Assembly: GCA_900547095.1 (NCBI GenBank)
Contig: URFG01000001.1
Span: 62,001-126,000, forward strand
DNA from: an uncultured Oscillospiraceae bacterium
GTDB lineage: Bacteria; Bacillota; Clostridia; Oscillospirales; Acutalibacteraceae
Direction of reading: 5' to 3'
DNA length: 64,000 nt
How positions within the stretch are numbered: position 1 is the stretch's first letter; each line of letters opens with the position of its first letter. This document shows positions 42,713 to 51,053 of the stretch, piece after piece. The position numbers and the translations under genes are program-made. The notes beneath the pieces were generated by a model, which was not told the origin of the DNA, ran no database searches, and saw only the letters and a program-made list of their open reading frames with translations.

Positions 42713-42742
42713 AAATCCGATTATTTTTTAAGAAATCCGATT
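42713..42742. promoter_or_regulatory. Direct repeat AAATCCGATT x2, candidate AraC site
   Basis: Identical 10-mers at 42713-42722 and 42733-42742, 20 bp apart (two helical turns), in the gap between the AraC gene and DUF5107-TPR 2. Direct repeats at this spacing are the normal target of AraC-type dimers; the second copy runs up to the AraC ribosome site. Confidence 0.6.
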
Positions 42743-42752
42743 GAGGTTTAAA

Positions 42753-43547
42753 ATGAGCGAATTTATTTTACCTGAAAATATCACCTGCGGATATTTTGAT
42801 TGCTCCGAATTCGGAGAGCTCAAAATTTCCAAAGAAAGAATTTCAAAATGCTACGAGATAGAGTATTTTTTGGAGCCGGGGAAGTTTTCTTATTTAAACG
42901 GCGAGGAAATCGCTGTAAAGACAGATCGCGTGATAGTTGCAAAACCGGGAGATAAGCGCCACAGCCTGCTCCCCTTTAAAACCGCCTTTTTAAAATTCGA
43001 GGCAAAGGGCAGATTATCCGAAACACTTGATTCTCTTCCCCCTTTTTTTGACGCCGTGCATAAAAACGGAATAAGAGAGCTTATGCACGAAATCATAGTG
43101 ATCAGCGAAAAGGAAAATAAAGATATCTTTTTGCTCCACAGCAAGATTTTATCCCTTATCAGCCTTTTAATAAAGGATTCAAAACAAAGCAAAAAAGGGG
43201 TAAATTTTAATTACGGCCTTATGCACAGCGCAAAAAAATATATAGAAAAAAATTATATTTATCATATTTCAACGGAGGATGTGGCTAAAAGCGTGAATTT
43301 AAGCGAATCGCGGTTTCGCTACCTTTTCACCGCCGCATACGGGCTTTCGCCCCATGCTTATTTAACAGAGGTGCGGATATCGCGTGCCAAAGAGATGCTT
43401 TTTGATAATGATATTCCGATAACCGGGATTGCCGAGCGGTGCGGGTTTAACTGCCAGCAATATTTAAACGATACCTTTAAAAAAGCCACGGGAATCTCCC
43501 CCGGGAAATACAGGGAACAATTTGCAAGAAAATATCTGGAGGGATAA
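42753..43547 (+). CDS. AraC-family transcriptional regulator
   Basis: 264 residues from ATG 42753, preceded by TTGAGGTTTAAA. The N-terminal part (1-150) is a cupin-like sensor (EIEYFLEPGKFSYLNGEEIAV, RVIVAKPGDKRHSLLPFKTAFLKF). The C-terminal two-HTH domain is typical: AKKYIEKNYIYHISTEDVAKSVNLSESRFRYLFTAAYGLSPHAYLTEVRISRAKEMLFDNDIPITGIAERCGF. It stands opposite DUF5107-TPR 2 and 2 bp before a Gfo/Idh oxidoreductase gene, so it probably regulates both according to a sugar signal. Confidence 0.92.
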   Translation: MSEFILPENITCGYFDCSEFGELKISKERISKCYEIEYFLEPGKFSYLNGEEIAVKTDRVIVAKPGDKRHSLLPFKTAFLKFEAKGRLSETLDSLPPFFDAVHKNGIRELMHEIIVISEKENKDIFLLHSKILSLISLLIKDSKQSKKGVNFNYGLMHSAKKYIEKNYIYHISTEDVAKSVNLSESRFRYLFTAAYGLSPHAYLTEVRISRAKEMLFDNDIPITGIAERCGFNCQQYLNDTFKKATGISPGKYREQFARKYLEG

Positions 43548-43549
43548 TT

Positions 43550-44521
43550 ATGATAAGGTATGCTATTATAGGAGCAGGCTGGAGAAGCGAATTTTATTTA
43601 AGAATTGCCGCTCTTATGCCCGAAAAATTCGAAGTGAGCGGAATTTATATCAGAAACGGGCAAAAAAGAGAAGAATTTCAAAGAAAATATAATGTTAAAA
43701 TAACCGAGTCTTTAGAAGAGCTTTTAAGCTTGGATTTTGATTTTGCTGTTTCGTGTGTGAGTAAAGATCAAATCTCTGAAATGCTAAAAATTCTTTCGGA
43801 AAAAGATATCCCGGTGCTCACGGAAACGCCGGTTTCCGATAAAAGCTTAAGCGGAAGAATTCAGGTATCCGAACAGTTTCATCTTATGCCTAAAAATCAG
43901 GCGCTTAAAAAAATTATCGAAAGCGGAATATTAGGGGATATCACACAGGTTAAATTATCCTGCTGCCACGATTATCACGCGGTAAGTCTTATCCGCTTTT
44001 TCCTGAACACCGGCTTTGAAATTCCCGAAATAAAATCTTTTTCGCTTTGCGATACCGTTTCAAGGTACAACGGCAGAAACGGGAAACTGAAGACTCCGCA
44101 AATAGTTAATTCCGAAGAAAAGATAAGGATATATCAGTTTAAAAATAAAACCGCGATTTATGATTTTTCCTATGAGCAGTATTTTTCCGATATCCGCCGC
44201 TCGCAAATAATTATCCGCGGAACAAACGGTGAGATAATCGATAATTCCTGCACTTATTTAAAAGGAAATATTCCTGTAACCTTTGATATAAAGAGAAATT
44301 CAAGCGGGCAAAATGAAAACCTCGACGGTTTTTCTCTTTCGAGTTTAACCGCCGAGGGGAATATCCTATATGAAAATCCCTTTAAATCAGCAAGATTTTC
44401 AGATGAAGAAATAGCAATCGGCACAGCGCTTTGCAAAATGAAAGAATTCACCGTTTCGGAAAAAGAATTCTATTCTGTAAAGGAAGCCGCGTTTGATTAC
44501 AAATTATCAGCAATGACTTAA
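43550..44521 (+). CDS. Gfo/Idh/MocA-family oxidoreductase
   Basis: 323 residues. The N-terminal Rossmann domain has YAIIGAGWRSEFYLRIAALMP (GxGxxx variant) and LLSLDFDFAVSCVSKDQISEMLKILSEKDIPVLTETPVS, where the EKP motif of the family is replaced by ETP. The substrate domain follows (ILGDITQVKLSCCHDYHAVSLIRFFL). NAD(P)-dependent sugar or sugar-acid oxidation is usual for the family. The lost Lys of E-K-P is notable, because that Lys normally takes part in catalysis; the enzyme may be atypical. GGAGGGATAATT precedes the ATG. Cotranscribed with the AraC gene. Confidence 0.85.
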   Translation: MIRYAIIGAGWRSEFYLRIAALMPEKFEVSGIYIRNGQKREEFQRKYNVKITESLEELLSLDFDFAVSCVSKDQISEMLKILSEKDIPVLTETPVSDKSLSGRIQVSEQFHLMPKNQALKKIIESGILGDITQVKLSCCHDYHAVSLIRFFLNTGFEIPEIKSFSLCDTVSRYNGRNGKLKTPQIVNSEEKIRIYQFKNKTAIYDFSYEQYFSDIRRSQIIIRGTNGEIIDNSCTYLKGNIPVTFDIKRNSSGQNENLDGFSLSSLTAEGNILYENPFKSARFSDEEIAIGTALCKMKEFTVSEKEFYSVKEAAFDYKLSAMT

Positions 44522-46164
44522 AATGTTATTTTAATTTCGGTTCCCTCGTTAAGCTTTGACTTTACTTCGATTTTTCCGCCCAGGCTTAAAGCTATGTGCT
44601 TAACAATGGAAAGTCCTAGTCCTGTTCCGCCGGTCGATTTCGACCGGCTTTTATCTACCCTGTAAAACCTTTCGAATATCCTGTCGTACTGACCGTCGGG
44701 AACGCCTATTCCCGTGTCTTTGACCGATACAAAAGGCGCGTCCCCGTCTTTTCCGACGGTGATATTCACGCTGCCGTTTTCCTTATTATATTTCACCGCG
44801 TTATCGCAAAGATTGAATATCATTTCAAAGCACAGCGATTTTCCGCCCTTTATTTCGGCACTTTCGCCGTTTAGATTTAAAGATATATTGCTCTTATCCG
44901 CAACTGTTTTAAGGCTTTTTATTACCTGTTTCGAAACATCTAAAAGATCGGTGGTTTCCTTTTTTTCCTCTGTTTCTTTTCCCTCGTCAAGCTCGGAAAG
45001 CTTGATTATATCGTTAACTAACGATATAAGTCTTACCGCTTCGGAATTTATATCGTTTGCAAAGCCTTTTATATCCTTGCTCTCAACCATTCCGTTTTTA
45101 AGCATATCGGAAATTCCGATTATGGCTGTAAGAGGAGTTTTAAGCTCATGAGATACATTCGCTGTGAATTCCCTGCGCAGTTTTTCTCTTTTTTCTTTTT
45201 CCGTGATATCCACGGCAAGCACTGCCGCTCCGCAGGGCTTTGAATTTTCATCAAACACGGGGTTTGCGGTAATTTCATAATTCTTGCCGTTTAAAACGAG
45301 CATATTTTCGCCCTTTTTGTTGTTTTTTATGCTCTCTAAAATCGTTCTGAAGCTTTCATCGCGGCAGACAGTCAAAATATTTGTTCCGTCAATATCACCT
45401 GTGTCGCCGAATATCTTTTTAAAGCCCGAATTGTGCATTATAATGTTGCCTTCGATATCGGTAAGGCAAAGTCCCTCTTCCATATTCTCGGCAATGGTAT
45501 CAAATTCAAGGCGGCTTCTTTTAAGCTGGGCTATCTGTTTTCTTATTCTTCTGTTCTGATCGTTTATCTTTAAAATAAAAGGCGATAATTCTTCATAAGA
45601 AGAATCTATTTCGGGACTGTCAAGATCAATATTATTTATCGGCTTAACTATCTTTTTAGAGATTATCCCTGCAAGCACCGCCGCCAAAATGACCGCCATA
45701 ACTGCTATTGCGCAGATAGCGGGCAATAATCCCGTTACTACCGCAAGCACCGTCAAAGCATCGTTTGAAACTCTTAAAACATTTCCGTTATCAAGCTCCA
45801 AGGCGAAGTAGCAGGTCTTAATACCCAATGTTTCCGAGCGCCTTATCGCATAACCCTCGCCGTTTTTAAGAGCGTCTTTTACTTCTTTTCTGTCAAGATG
45901 ATTTGCCATTGAAGAGGCAATAGCCTTGTTATCGAAAATTACTTTACCGTCGGGAGAAATGAGCGTTATTCTCTCATCCGCGTCGGAATAATACTTTAAA
46001 TCGCTCTCGTCGGCAAATTTGCTTACTATGTAAGCCTCGCTCCTTAAAGAGTCCTTTAAGCTGTCGTCATACATCTGATATTGCACACCCACAAAGAAAA
46101 GCAGGCTTGCGATAAGCGTTATCACAGATGATATCAAAATTCCTCTGTTGATCTTTTTAGTCAT
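44518..46164 (-). CDS. phoR: Phosphate-sensing histidine kinase
   Basis: 548 residues. Two membrane helices (about 9-29 and 142-166) flank an extracellular sensor of about 110 residues; a PAS domain follows (IAENMEEGLCLTDIEGNIIMHN), then HisKA with VSHELKTPLTAIIGISDML (His phosphorylation site) and HATPase with NLCDNAVKYNKENG, VKDTGIGVPDGQYDRIFERFYRVDKSRSKSTGGTGLGLSIVKHI. Full length. 13 bp after phoB, the last gene of the pst locus. In the family, PstSCAB and PhoU control its activity. Confidence 0.93.
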   Translation of the reverse strand: MTKKINRGILISSVITLIASLLFFVGVQYQMYDDSLKDSLRSEAYIVSKFADESDLKYYSDADERITLISPDGKVIFDNKAIASSMANHLDRKEVKDALKNGEGYAIRRSETLGIKTCYFALELDNGNVLRVSNDALTVLAVVTGLLPAICAIAVMAVILAAVLAGIISKKIVKPINNIDLDSPEIDSSYEELSPFILKINDQNRRIRKQIAQLKRSRLEFDTIAENMEEGLCLTDIEGNIIMHNSGFKKIFGDTGDIDGTNILTVCRDESFRTILESIKNNKKGENMLVLNGKNYEITANPVFDENSKPCGAAVLAVDITEKEKREKLRREFTANVSHELKTPLTAIIGISDMLKNGMVESKDIKGFANDINSEAVRLISLVNDIIKLSELDEGKETEEKKETTDLLDVSKQVIKSLKTVADKSNISLNLNGESAEIKGGKSLCFEMIFNLCDNAVKYNKENGSVNITVGKDGDAPFVSVKDTGIGVPDGQYDRIFERFYRVDKSRSKSTGGTGLGLSIVKHIALSLGGKIEVKSKLNEGTEIKITF

Positions 46165-46177
46165 ATTTCATTTCCCC

Positions 46178-46837
46178 TCACGCGATTTTATAGCCTATTC
46201 CTCTGACCGTTTCAATAATATCTCCGCTGTCTTTAAGCTTTGTCCTTAAGGTTTTGATATGAACGTCGACCGTTCTGCTTTCCCCGTCATAATCGTACCC
46301 CCAGATATCCTCAAGAAGTCTGTCGCGGGTAAGCACCGTTCCCCTGTTTTTAAAGAGTGCGCAGAGAATTTCGAATTCCTTTAAGGTAAGAGAGATATCT
46401 TCGCCTTTTACCTTTATAATGTGTTTTTTGGGGTTTAAATAAAGGTCGCCCGAAGTGTATTCCTCTTCGTTTTTCTTAGTTCGGCGCATAATGGCTTTTA
46501 TTCTTGAAATAAGCTCCATTGTGCCGAAAGGCTTTGTTATATAATCGTCGGCGCCCGAGTCAAGACCGGTCACCTTATCGAATTCACTTGATTTTGCCGT
46601 TAGCATAATTACGGGAATGTCAGAAACCGTTACATCATTTTTAAGCTTTTTAAGCACCGATATTCCGTCTTCCTCGGGAAGCATAATATCAAGAAGTATA
46701 AGCTCCGGCTTGTTTTCCCTTAGCGCCGCATACAGCTCTGAGGGCAGACCGAAGCCTACCGCTTCAAAACCTGTCTGTCTTAAAGCATAGGTAACAAACT
46801 TTCTTATATTTTCGTCATCCTCAAGCAAATAAATCAT
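46178..46837 (-). CDS. phoB: Phosphate response regulator (OmpR family)
   Basis: 219 residues. Receiver domain: YLLEDDENIRKFV (acidic pair), LILLDIMLPEEDGIS with the phosphorylated Asp near 50, MLTAKS and DYITKPFGTMEL. Winged-helix DNA-binding domain: ILCALFKNRGTVLTRDRLLEDIWGYDYDGESRTVDVHIKTLRTKL to VRGIGYKI. Genes phoU upstream and phoR downstream support PhoB/PhoP identity. Confidence 0.94.
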   Translation of the reverse strand: MIYLLEDDENIRKFVTYALRQTGFEAVGFGLPSELYAALRENKPELILLDIMLPEEDGISVLKKLKNDVTVSDIPVIMLTAKSSEFDKVTGLDSGADDYITKPFGTMELISRIKAIMRRTKKNEEEYTSGDLYLNPKKHIIKVKGEDISLTLKEFEILCALFKNRGTVLTRDRLLEDIWGYDYDGESRTVDVHIKTLRTKLKDSGDIIETVRGIGYKIA

Positions 46838-46852
46838 AATTTACCCCTTATT

Positions 46853-47494
46853 TTATTTTGAGTGGGCGCCTGTAAGAGAATACTCAACCCATTCGGAAAT
46901 ATTCACGGCATGATCTCCTATTCTTTCGAGATATTTCGCTATCATCAATAGATCTATGCCGTACTCGCTGTTTTCCCTGTCTAAAGTGATAATCTTTACT
47001 ATCTCGTCTTTAACACAGCAAAAGAGATTATCGACCGTGTCATCATCCTTTGCCACGCTGCGCGCAAGCTCAAGATCTTTTTTAACAAAAGAGTCCACAC
47101 TCTTTGTAACCATTTTAATAGCCGCCTCCGCCATATCCTTGATATGGACCTTTCCGACTATTTCATTATCCTTAATAAACCGGGTTATCTCCGCTATATC
47201 GGAAGCCTGATCGCCTATTCTCTCCATATCGGATATCATTTTAAGAGCGGAAGAGATATATCTCAGATCCCTCGCGACCGGCTGCTGGGACAGCAAAAGC
47301 TTCATACAGATAGCTTCTATATCTCTTTCTTTCTGATTTATCTCCCTTTCCGCTGCAAAGACCTTTTCCAAAAGGCCTTTATCGTGGTCTAAAAGCGCTT
47401 TGACAGACGCCGAAATAGCGTCTTCACACAAAGCTCCCATATATATAAGCTCCACATTGAGCTTTTCAAGCTGATTATCAAATTTATTTCTCAT
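46853..47494 (-). CDS. phoU: Phosphate signalling complex protein
   Basis: 213 residues from ATG 47494 (GGCGGGATATT precedes it; the longer frame overlaps pstB). PhoU repeats: FDNQLEKLNVELIYMGALCEDAISASVKALLDHDKGL and the second copy with NLFCCVKDEIVKIITLDRENSEYGIDLLMIAKYLERIGDHAVNISEWVEY; metal-binding ERIGDxAxxI motifs appear twice. Links the Pst transporter to PhoR and lowers Pho signalling when phosphate is plentiful. Confidence 0.96.
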   Translation of the reverse strand: MRNKFDNQLEKLNVELIYMGALCEDAISASVKALLDHDKGLLEKVFAAEREINQKERDIEAICMKLLLSQQPVARDLRYISSALKMISDMERIGDQASDIAEITRFIKDNEIVGKVHIKDMAEAAIKMVTKSVDSFVKKDLELARSVAKDDDTVDNLFCCVKDEIVKIITLDRENSEYGIDLLMIAKYLERIGDHAVNISEWVEYSLTGAHSK

Positions 47495-47504
47495 AATATC
47501 CCGC

Positions 47505-48254
47505 CTATCCGAATCTGCCTGTAATATAATCTTCTGTGCGCTTATCCTTAGGGTTAGAAAACATTTTTTCAGTTTGAGAGTATTCAATAACTTCGCCTAA
47601 GAGGAAAAATGCCGTGTTGTCCGATATCCTTACCGCCTGCTGCATATTATGAGTTACCATAATTATAGTATAACTTTTTTTGAGTTCTATTGCAAGGTCT
47701 TCTATTTTAGAAGTGGAAATCGGATCTAGCGCGCTTGTCGGCTCATCCATTAAAAGCACTTCGGGCTTTACTGCAAGCGCTCTTGCTATACACAGCCTTT
47801 GCTGCTGACCTCCGCTCATCTCGAGCGCGCTTTTTTTAAGCTTATTTTTTGTTTCTTCCCAGATAGCGGCGCCTCTTAAAGATTCTTCCACGATTTCATC
47901 AAGCTTAGCTTTGGACCTTATTCCGTGAGTTCGCGGTCCGAAAGCTATGTTATCGTATATAGACATCGGAAAAGGGTTAGGCTTCTGAAAAACCATTCCA
48001 ACTCTTTTTCTAAGTTTATTCACATCCATATCGCCGTAAATATTCTCGCCGTCAAGGCATATTTCGCCGTCTATCCTACAGCCCTCAACAAGATCGTTCA
48101 TTCGGTTTAAGGATTTAAGAAGCGTCGATTTTCCGCAGCCTGAAGGCCCGATAAACGCGGTGATCTTATTTGACGGCATATTTAAATTTATATTTTTAAG
48201 AGCCTGAAAATCATTGTAAAATAAGTTTAGATCCTTAACTGTAAATTTATCCAT
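47505..48254 (-). CDS. pstB: Phosphate ABC transporter ATP-binding protein
   Basis: 249 residues: Walker A GPSGCGKSTLLKSLNRMNDL, Q-loop VFQKPNPFPMSIYDNIAFGPR, signature LEMSGGQQQRLCIARALA, Walker B PEVLLMDEPTSALDP, H-loop MVTHNM. The NxFPMSIYDN segment is specific to PstB. Full length; 10 bp before phoU. Confidence 0.97.
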   Translation of the reverse strand: MDKFTVKDLNLFYNDFQALKNINLNMPSNKITAFIGPSGCGKSTLLKSLNRMNDLVEGCRIDGEICLDGENIYGDMDVNKLRKRVGMVFQKPNPFPMSIYDNIAFGPRTHGIRSKAKLDEIVEESLRGAAIWEETKNKLKKSALEMSGGQQQRLCIARALAVKPEVLLMDEPTSALDPISTSKIEDLAIELKKSYTIIMVTHNMQQAVRISDNTAFFLLGEVIEYSQTEKMFSNPKDKRTEDYITGRFG

Positions 48255-48257
48255 AAT

Positions 48258-49121
48258 CTATCCCTTCTTCGCGGCGACCTTTTTTGCAACAAGACCAGAT
48301 AAAATATTTATAAGAAGCACAAGTATCAGCAGAACCACGGCGGTCGCATAAGCCTGATCCATATAAAGCCCCTCGCTCAGCAGTGCGTACATATGAACGG
48401 AAAGTGTTCTTCCGCTGCCGAGAAGAGATTTCGGAATTCCCGCCACGGTGCCCGATGTGTAGATAAGCGCTGCGGTTTCGCCCACAATTCTTCCTATAGA
48501 AAGAATTATGCCCGATAAAATTCCCGGCACTGCCGACGGCAAAACCACTTTAAACACGGTTCTGAGTCTTCCTGCTCCGAGCCCGAAGCTTCCCTCTCTG
48601 AAAGAATCGGGAACGGATATCAGCGCCTCCTCGGTCGTACGCATAAGAGTAGGCAGGATCATAATTGCAAGAGTTAAAGCGCCCGAAAGCATTGACTGAT
48701 GAAGTTTCATAGCAATAACAAATATCAGGTAGCCTACAAGACCGTAAACTATAGAGGGAATTCCCGCAAGAGTTTCCGTCGTTACCCGCACGACTTTTAC
48801 AAACGGATTTCCTCTTTTTGCATACTCTGTTAAGTAAACCGCCGAAAGCACTCCTATCGGCACCGCTATTGCAAGAGAAAGCAAAGTCATAATAACCGTG
48901 TTTATAATAGCCGGCATCATAGAAACATTTTCGCTGTTGTAAGTCCACGCAAAAAGCGAGGGCGTTAAATTAGGAATTCCTTTTATTAAGATATAAAGCA
49001 CTAAGAATACTACGACCGAAATCGTGATTATTCCCGCAAGCCAGGTCAAAAGAAACATCGCAAGCGAGCCGGGGTGCTTTAAATAGGTTTTAAATTTTTG
49101 CAAGAACTTTGCTTTATTCAT
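48258..49121 (-). CDS. pstA: Phosphate ABC transporter permease
   Basis: 287 residues, about six membrane helices. Permease motifs: IGVLSAVYLTEYAKRGNPFVKVVRVTTETLAGIPSIVYGLVGYLIFV, and the coupling helix EEALISVPDSFREGSFGLGAGRLRTVFKVVLPSAVPGILSGIILSIGRIVGETAALI. Its start overlaps the pstC stop by four bases (ATGA). Confidence 0.95.
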   Translation of the reverse strand: MNKAKFLQKFKTYLKHPGSLAMFLLTWLAGIITISVVVFLVLYILIKGIPNLTPSLFAWTYNSENVSMMPAIINTVIMTLLSLAIAVPIGVLSAVYLTEYAKRGNPFVKVVRVTTETLAGIPSIVYGLVGYLIFVIAMKLHQSMLSGALTLAIMILPTLMRTTEEALISVPDSFREGSFGLGAGRLRTVFKVVLPSAVPGILSGIILSIGRIVGETAALIYTSGTVAGIPKSLLGSGRTLSVHMYALLSEGLYMDQAYATAVVLLILVLLINILSGLVAKKVAAKKG

Positions 49122-49981
49122 CTCTTCTTCTCCTTTTTTGCAAGTGAAAACAAAAGATTGATTATAAGAATGAAAACAAAAAGCACAAGCGATGTTGCAA
49201 TAAGCGCCTCTCGGTGAAGATCTGTAGCATAACCCATTTCAAGCACTATGTTTGAAGTAAGAGTTCTTACTCCGTCAAATATGCTCTTAGGAATTATCGC
49301 CTGGTTGCCCGCCACCATATTAACAGCCATTGCCTCGCCTATCGCTCTTCCGATACCTAATATAACACCTGCGGTTATTCCCGATTTTGCCGCCGGCAAA
49401 ACCGCTTTAAAGGTGCTTCTTTCGTGCGTGGCGCCGAGCGCCAGAGCGCCCTCATAATAGCTGCCCGGGACAGCACGCAGAGCCGCTTCCGATACGCTTA
49501 TAATCGTCGGCAATATCATAATACCCAGCATTACAGACGCCGTGAACACGCTTTTTCCGCTTCCGCCGAATAAATCCTGCATTAAGGGAACTATTACCAC
49601 AAGTCCGAAAAAGCCGTAAACTATAGACGGAATTCCCGCAAGCAGATCGACTGCGGGTTTAAGTATCTTATATATGCTTTTCGGGCAAAATTTCGCAAGA
49701 TACACCGCGCATAAAAGCCCTATAGGAACTCCTATTATGATAGCTCCGGCTGTAACATATATGCTTCCGATTATCATAGGCAGAATTCCGAAAAGATTTT
49801 GCAAAGGCTTCCACTCAATTCCGAGCAAGAACTCTTTTACTCCGATCTTGCCCACCGTCGGAACTCCGTTTGCAAATAGAAAAATGCATATAAGCAGGAC
49901 CGCAAGAATAGAAACGCAGGCACAAAAAGCAAAGACTATCCGCATAGCGGTTTCTTTAAAATTTGAAAGTTTAGCCGTCAT
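49118..49981 (-). CDS. pstC: Phosphate ABC transporter permease
   Basis: 287 residues from ATG 49981 (ACGGAGAAAAATTTT precedes it; 12 further upstream codons lack a site). About six helices with ICIFLFANGVPTVGKIGVKEFLLGIEWKP, VDLLAGIPSIVYGFFGLVVIVPLM and the coupling segment EAALRAVPGSYYEGALALGATHERSTFKAVLPAAKSGITAGVILGIGRAIGEAMAV. Pairs with PstA. Confidence 0.95.
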   Translation of the reverse strand: MTAKLSNFKETAMRIVFAFCACVSILAVLLICIFLFANGVPTVGKIGVKEFLLGIEWKPLQNLFGILPMIIGSIYVTAGAIIIGVPIGLLCAVYLAKFCPKSIYKILKPAVDLLAGIPSIVYGFFGLVVIVPLMQDLFGGSGKSVFTASVMLGIMILPTIISVSEAALRAVPGSYYEGALALGATHERSTFKAVLPAAKSGITAGVILGIGRAIGEAMAVNMVAGNQAIIPKSIFDGVRTLTSNIVLEMGYATDLHREALIATSLVLFVFILIINLLFSLAKKEKKR

Positions 49982-50049
49982 AAAATTTTTCTCCGTTTGC
50001 GCCGAATCTCTCCGCACCGAAAGTGCAGAGAGATTTTTTAAAGGCTGGT

Positions 50050-50940
50050 TTATTTTTTAAGCTCGCTCCAGAGCGTTACCGCACCGGTGTAGATATCCTT
50101 TATCTGATCGGTAGTGATGTCGTCGATATTGCTGTTTTCTGAGTTTACGATAACCGCTATACCGTCAAGAGCTATCTTCTGCGAAACAAGTCCGCCGTCT
50201 TTCTCGCTGTCTTTTACATCGCGGGAAGCCATTCCGATGTCATAGATACCGTCGATAGCGCCTTTCATTCCCGAAGAAGAGTCGTTTTGCTGAACATCTA
50301 TTGTAACATCGGGGTTAAGCTTGATGTATGCTTCTTTGAGCTTTTCCATAACAGGTGTTACGGAAGAAGATCCGCCGACGGAAATCTTTCCTTTAAGCTT
50401 TGCCGCGGTGTAAGCGCCTGCCGAGCCCTCGGAGATATAACCGTTTTTCTCAACTACTGCCTGACCCTCGTCGCTCAAAATGAACTTGATAAAGTCAGCC
50501 GCAATTCCCTTTGCTTCGCCCTTTGTTGCGATATTGAAAGGTCTTGCAACCTTGTAAGTGCCGTTCTTAACATTTTCGGCGGTTGCCTCGCTGCCGTCAA
50601 CCTTTAAGGCTTTTACCTTTTTCTTATCAAGCGATCCGAGCGAGATATAACCGATTGCCGATTTGTTTCCCTCAACTGTGGTTATCATAACCGAGGTGGA
50701 GTTTGTGGTTTCTGCGGAGGTAATCGTTTTATCTACCTTATTTCCGCTCGCGTCTTTTTCTTCAATTCCGGTAAGCTCAATAAAGGCTCCCCTTGTTCTC
50801 GAGCCCTCTTCTCTTGTAAGAACAGAGATCGTATCAGATACATTTCCTTTTCCGCTGTCTTTCTTAGCGCCGCAGCCGGTCAGCGCGCCGACTATCATCA
50901 ATCCGGCAAGTCCTAAACTCAATACTTTTGCTTTTTTCAT
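50050..50940 (-). CDS. pstS: Phosphate-binding lipoprotein, circularly permuted PstS
   Basis: 296 residues from ATG 50940 (AAAGGATG upstream). Lipobox LTGC near residues 19-22. After the lipobox the protein starts with what is normally the second half of PstS: TISVLTREEGSRTRGAFIELTG, AIGYISLGSLDKKKVKALKVDG, FIKFILSDEGQAVVEKNGYI. Then comes the normal N-terminal half: KISVGGSSSVTPVMEKLKEAYIKLNPDVTIDVQQNDSSSGMKGAIDG, DIGMASRDVKDSE, IALDGIAVIVN, QIKDIYTGAVTLWSELKK, where the protein stops. The ends meet exactly where a canonical PstS runs from WSEL into VVVSREEGSGTR. In that phosphate-binding loop the usual Gly of GSGT is Arg. Confidence 0.92.
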   Translation of the reverse strand: MKKAKVLSLGLAGLMIVGALTGCGAKKDSGKGNVSDTISVLTREEGSRTRGAFIELTGIEEKDASGNKVDKTITSAETTNSTSVMITTVEGNKSAIGYISLGSLDKKKVKALKVDGSEATAENVKNGTYKVARPFNIATKGEAKGIAADFIKFILSDEGQAVVEKNGYISEGSAGAYTAAKLKGKISVGGSSSVTPVMEKLKEAYIKLNPDVTIDVQQNDSSSGMKGAIDGIYDIGMASRDVKDSEKDGGLVSQKIALDGIAVIVNSENSNIDDITTDQIKDIYTGAVTLWSELKK

Positions 50941-50971
50941 TTCTTTCATCCTTTCTCATTTGTCTGCCACC

Positions 50972-51016
50972 ATTATATTTCCCCTATGTTAATTCTGTAA
51001 TCAGATTTTCGTTAAA
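50972..51016 (-). promoter_or_regulatory. pstS promoter with candidate Pho boxes
   Basis: Minus-strand TATAAT at 50977-50972. Upstream lie TTAACA (50992-50987), ATTACA and TTTAACG (51016-51010), spaced at roughly one and two helical turns and similar to the TTAACA-type direct repeats bound by PhoP/PhoB in Firmicutes. No clear -35 box, as expected for an activated promoter. Confidence 0.5.
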
Positions 51017-51053
51017 TCTGTGTAAAATAAAAAGCCTTTGACAAATTTTCTTG

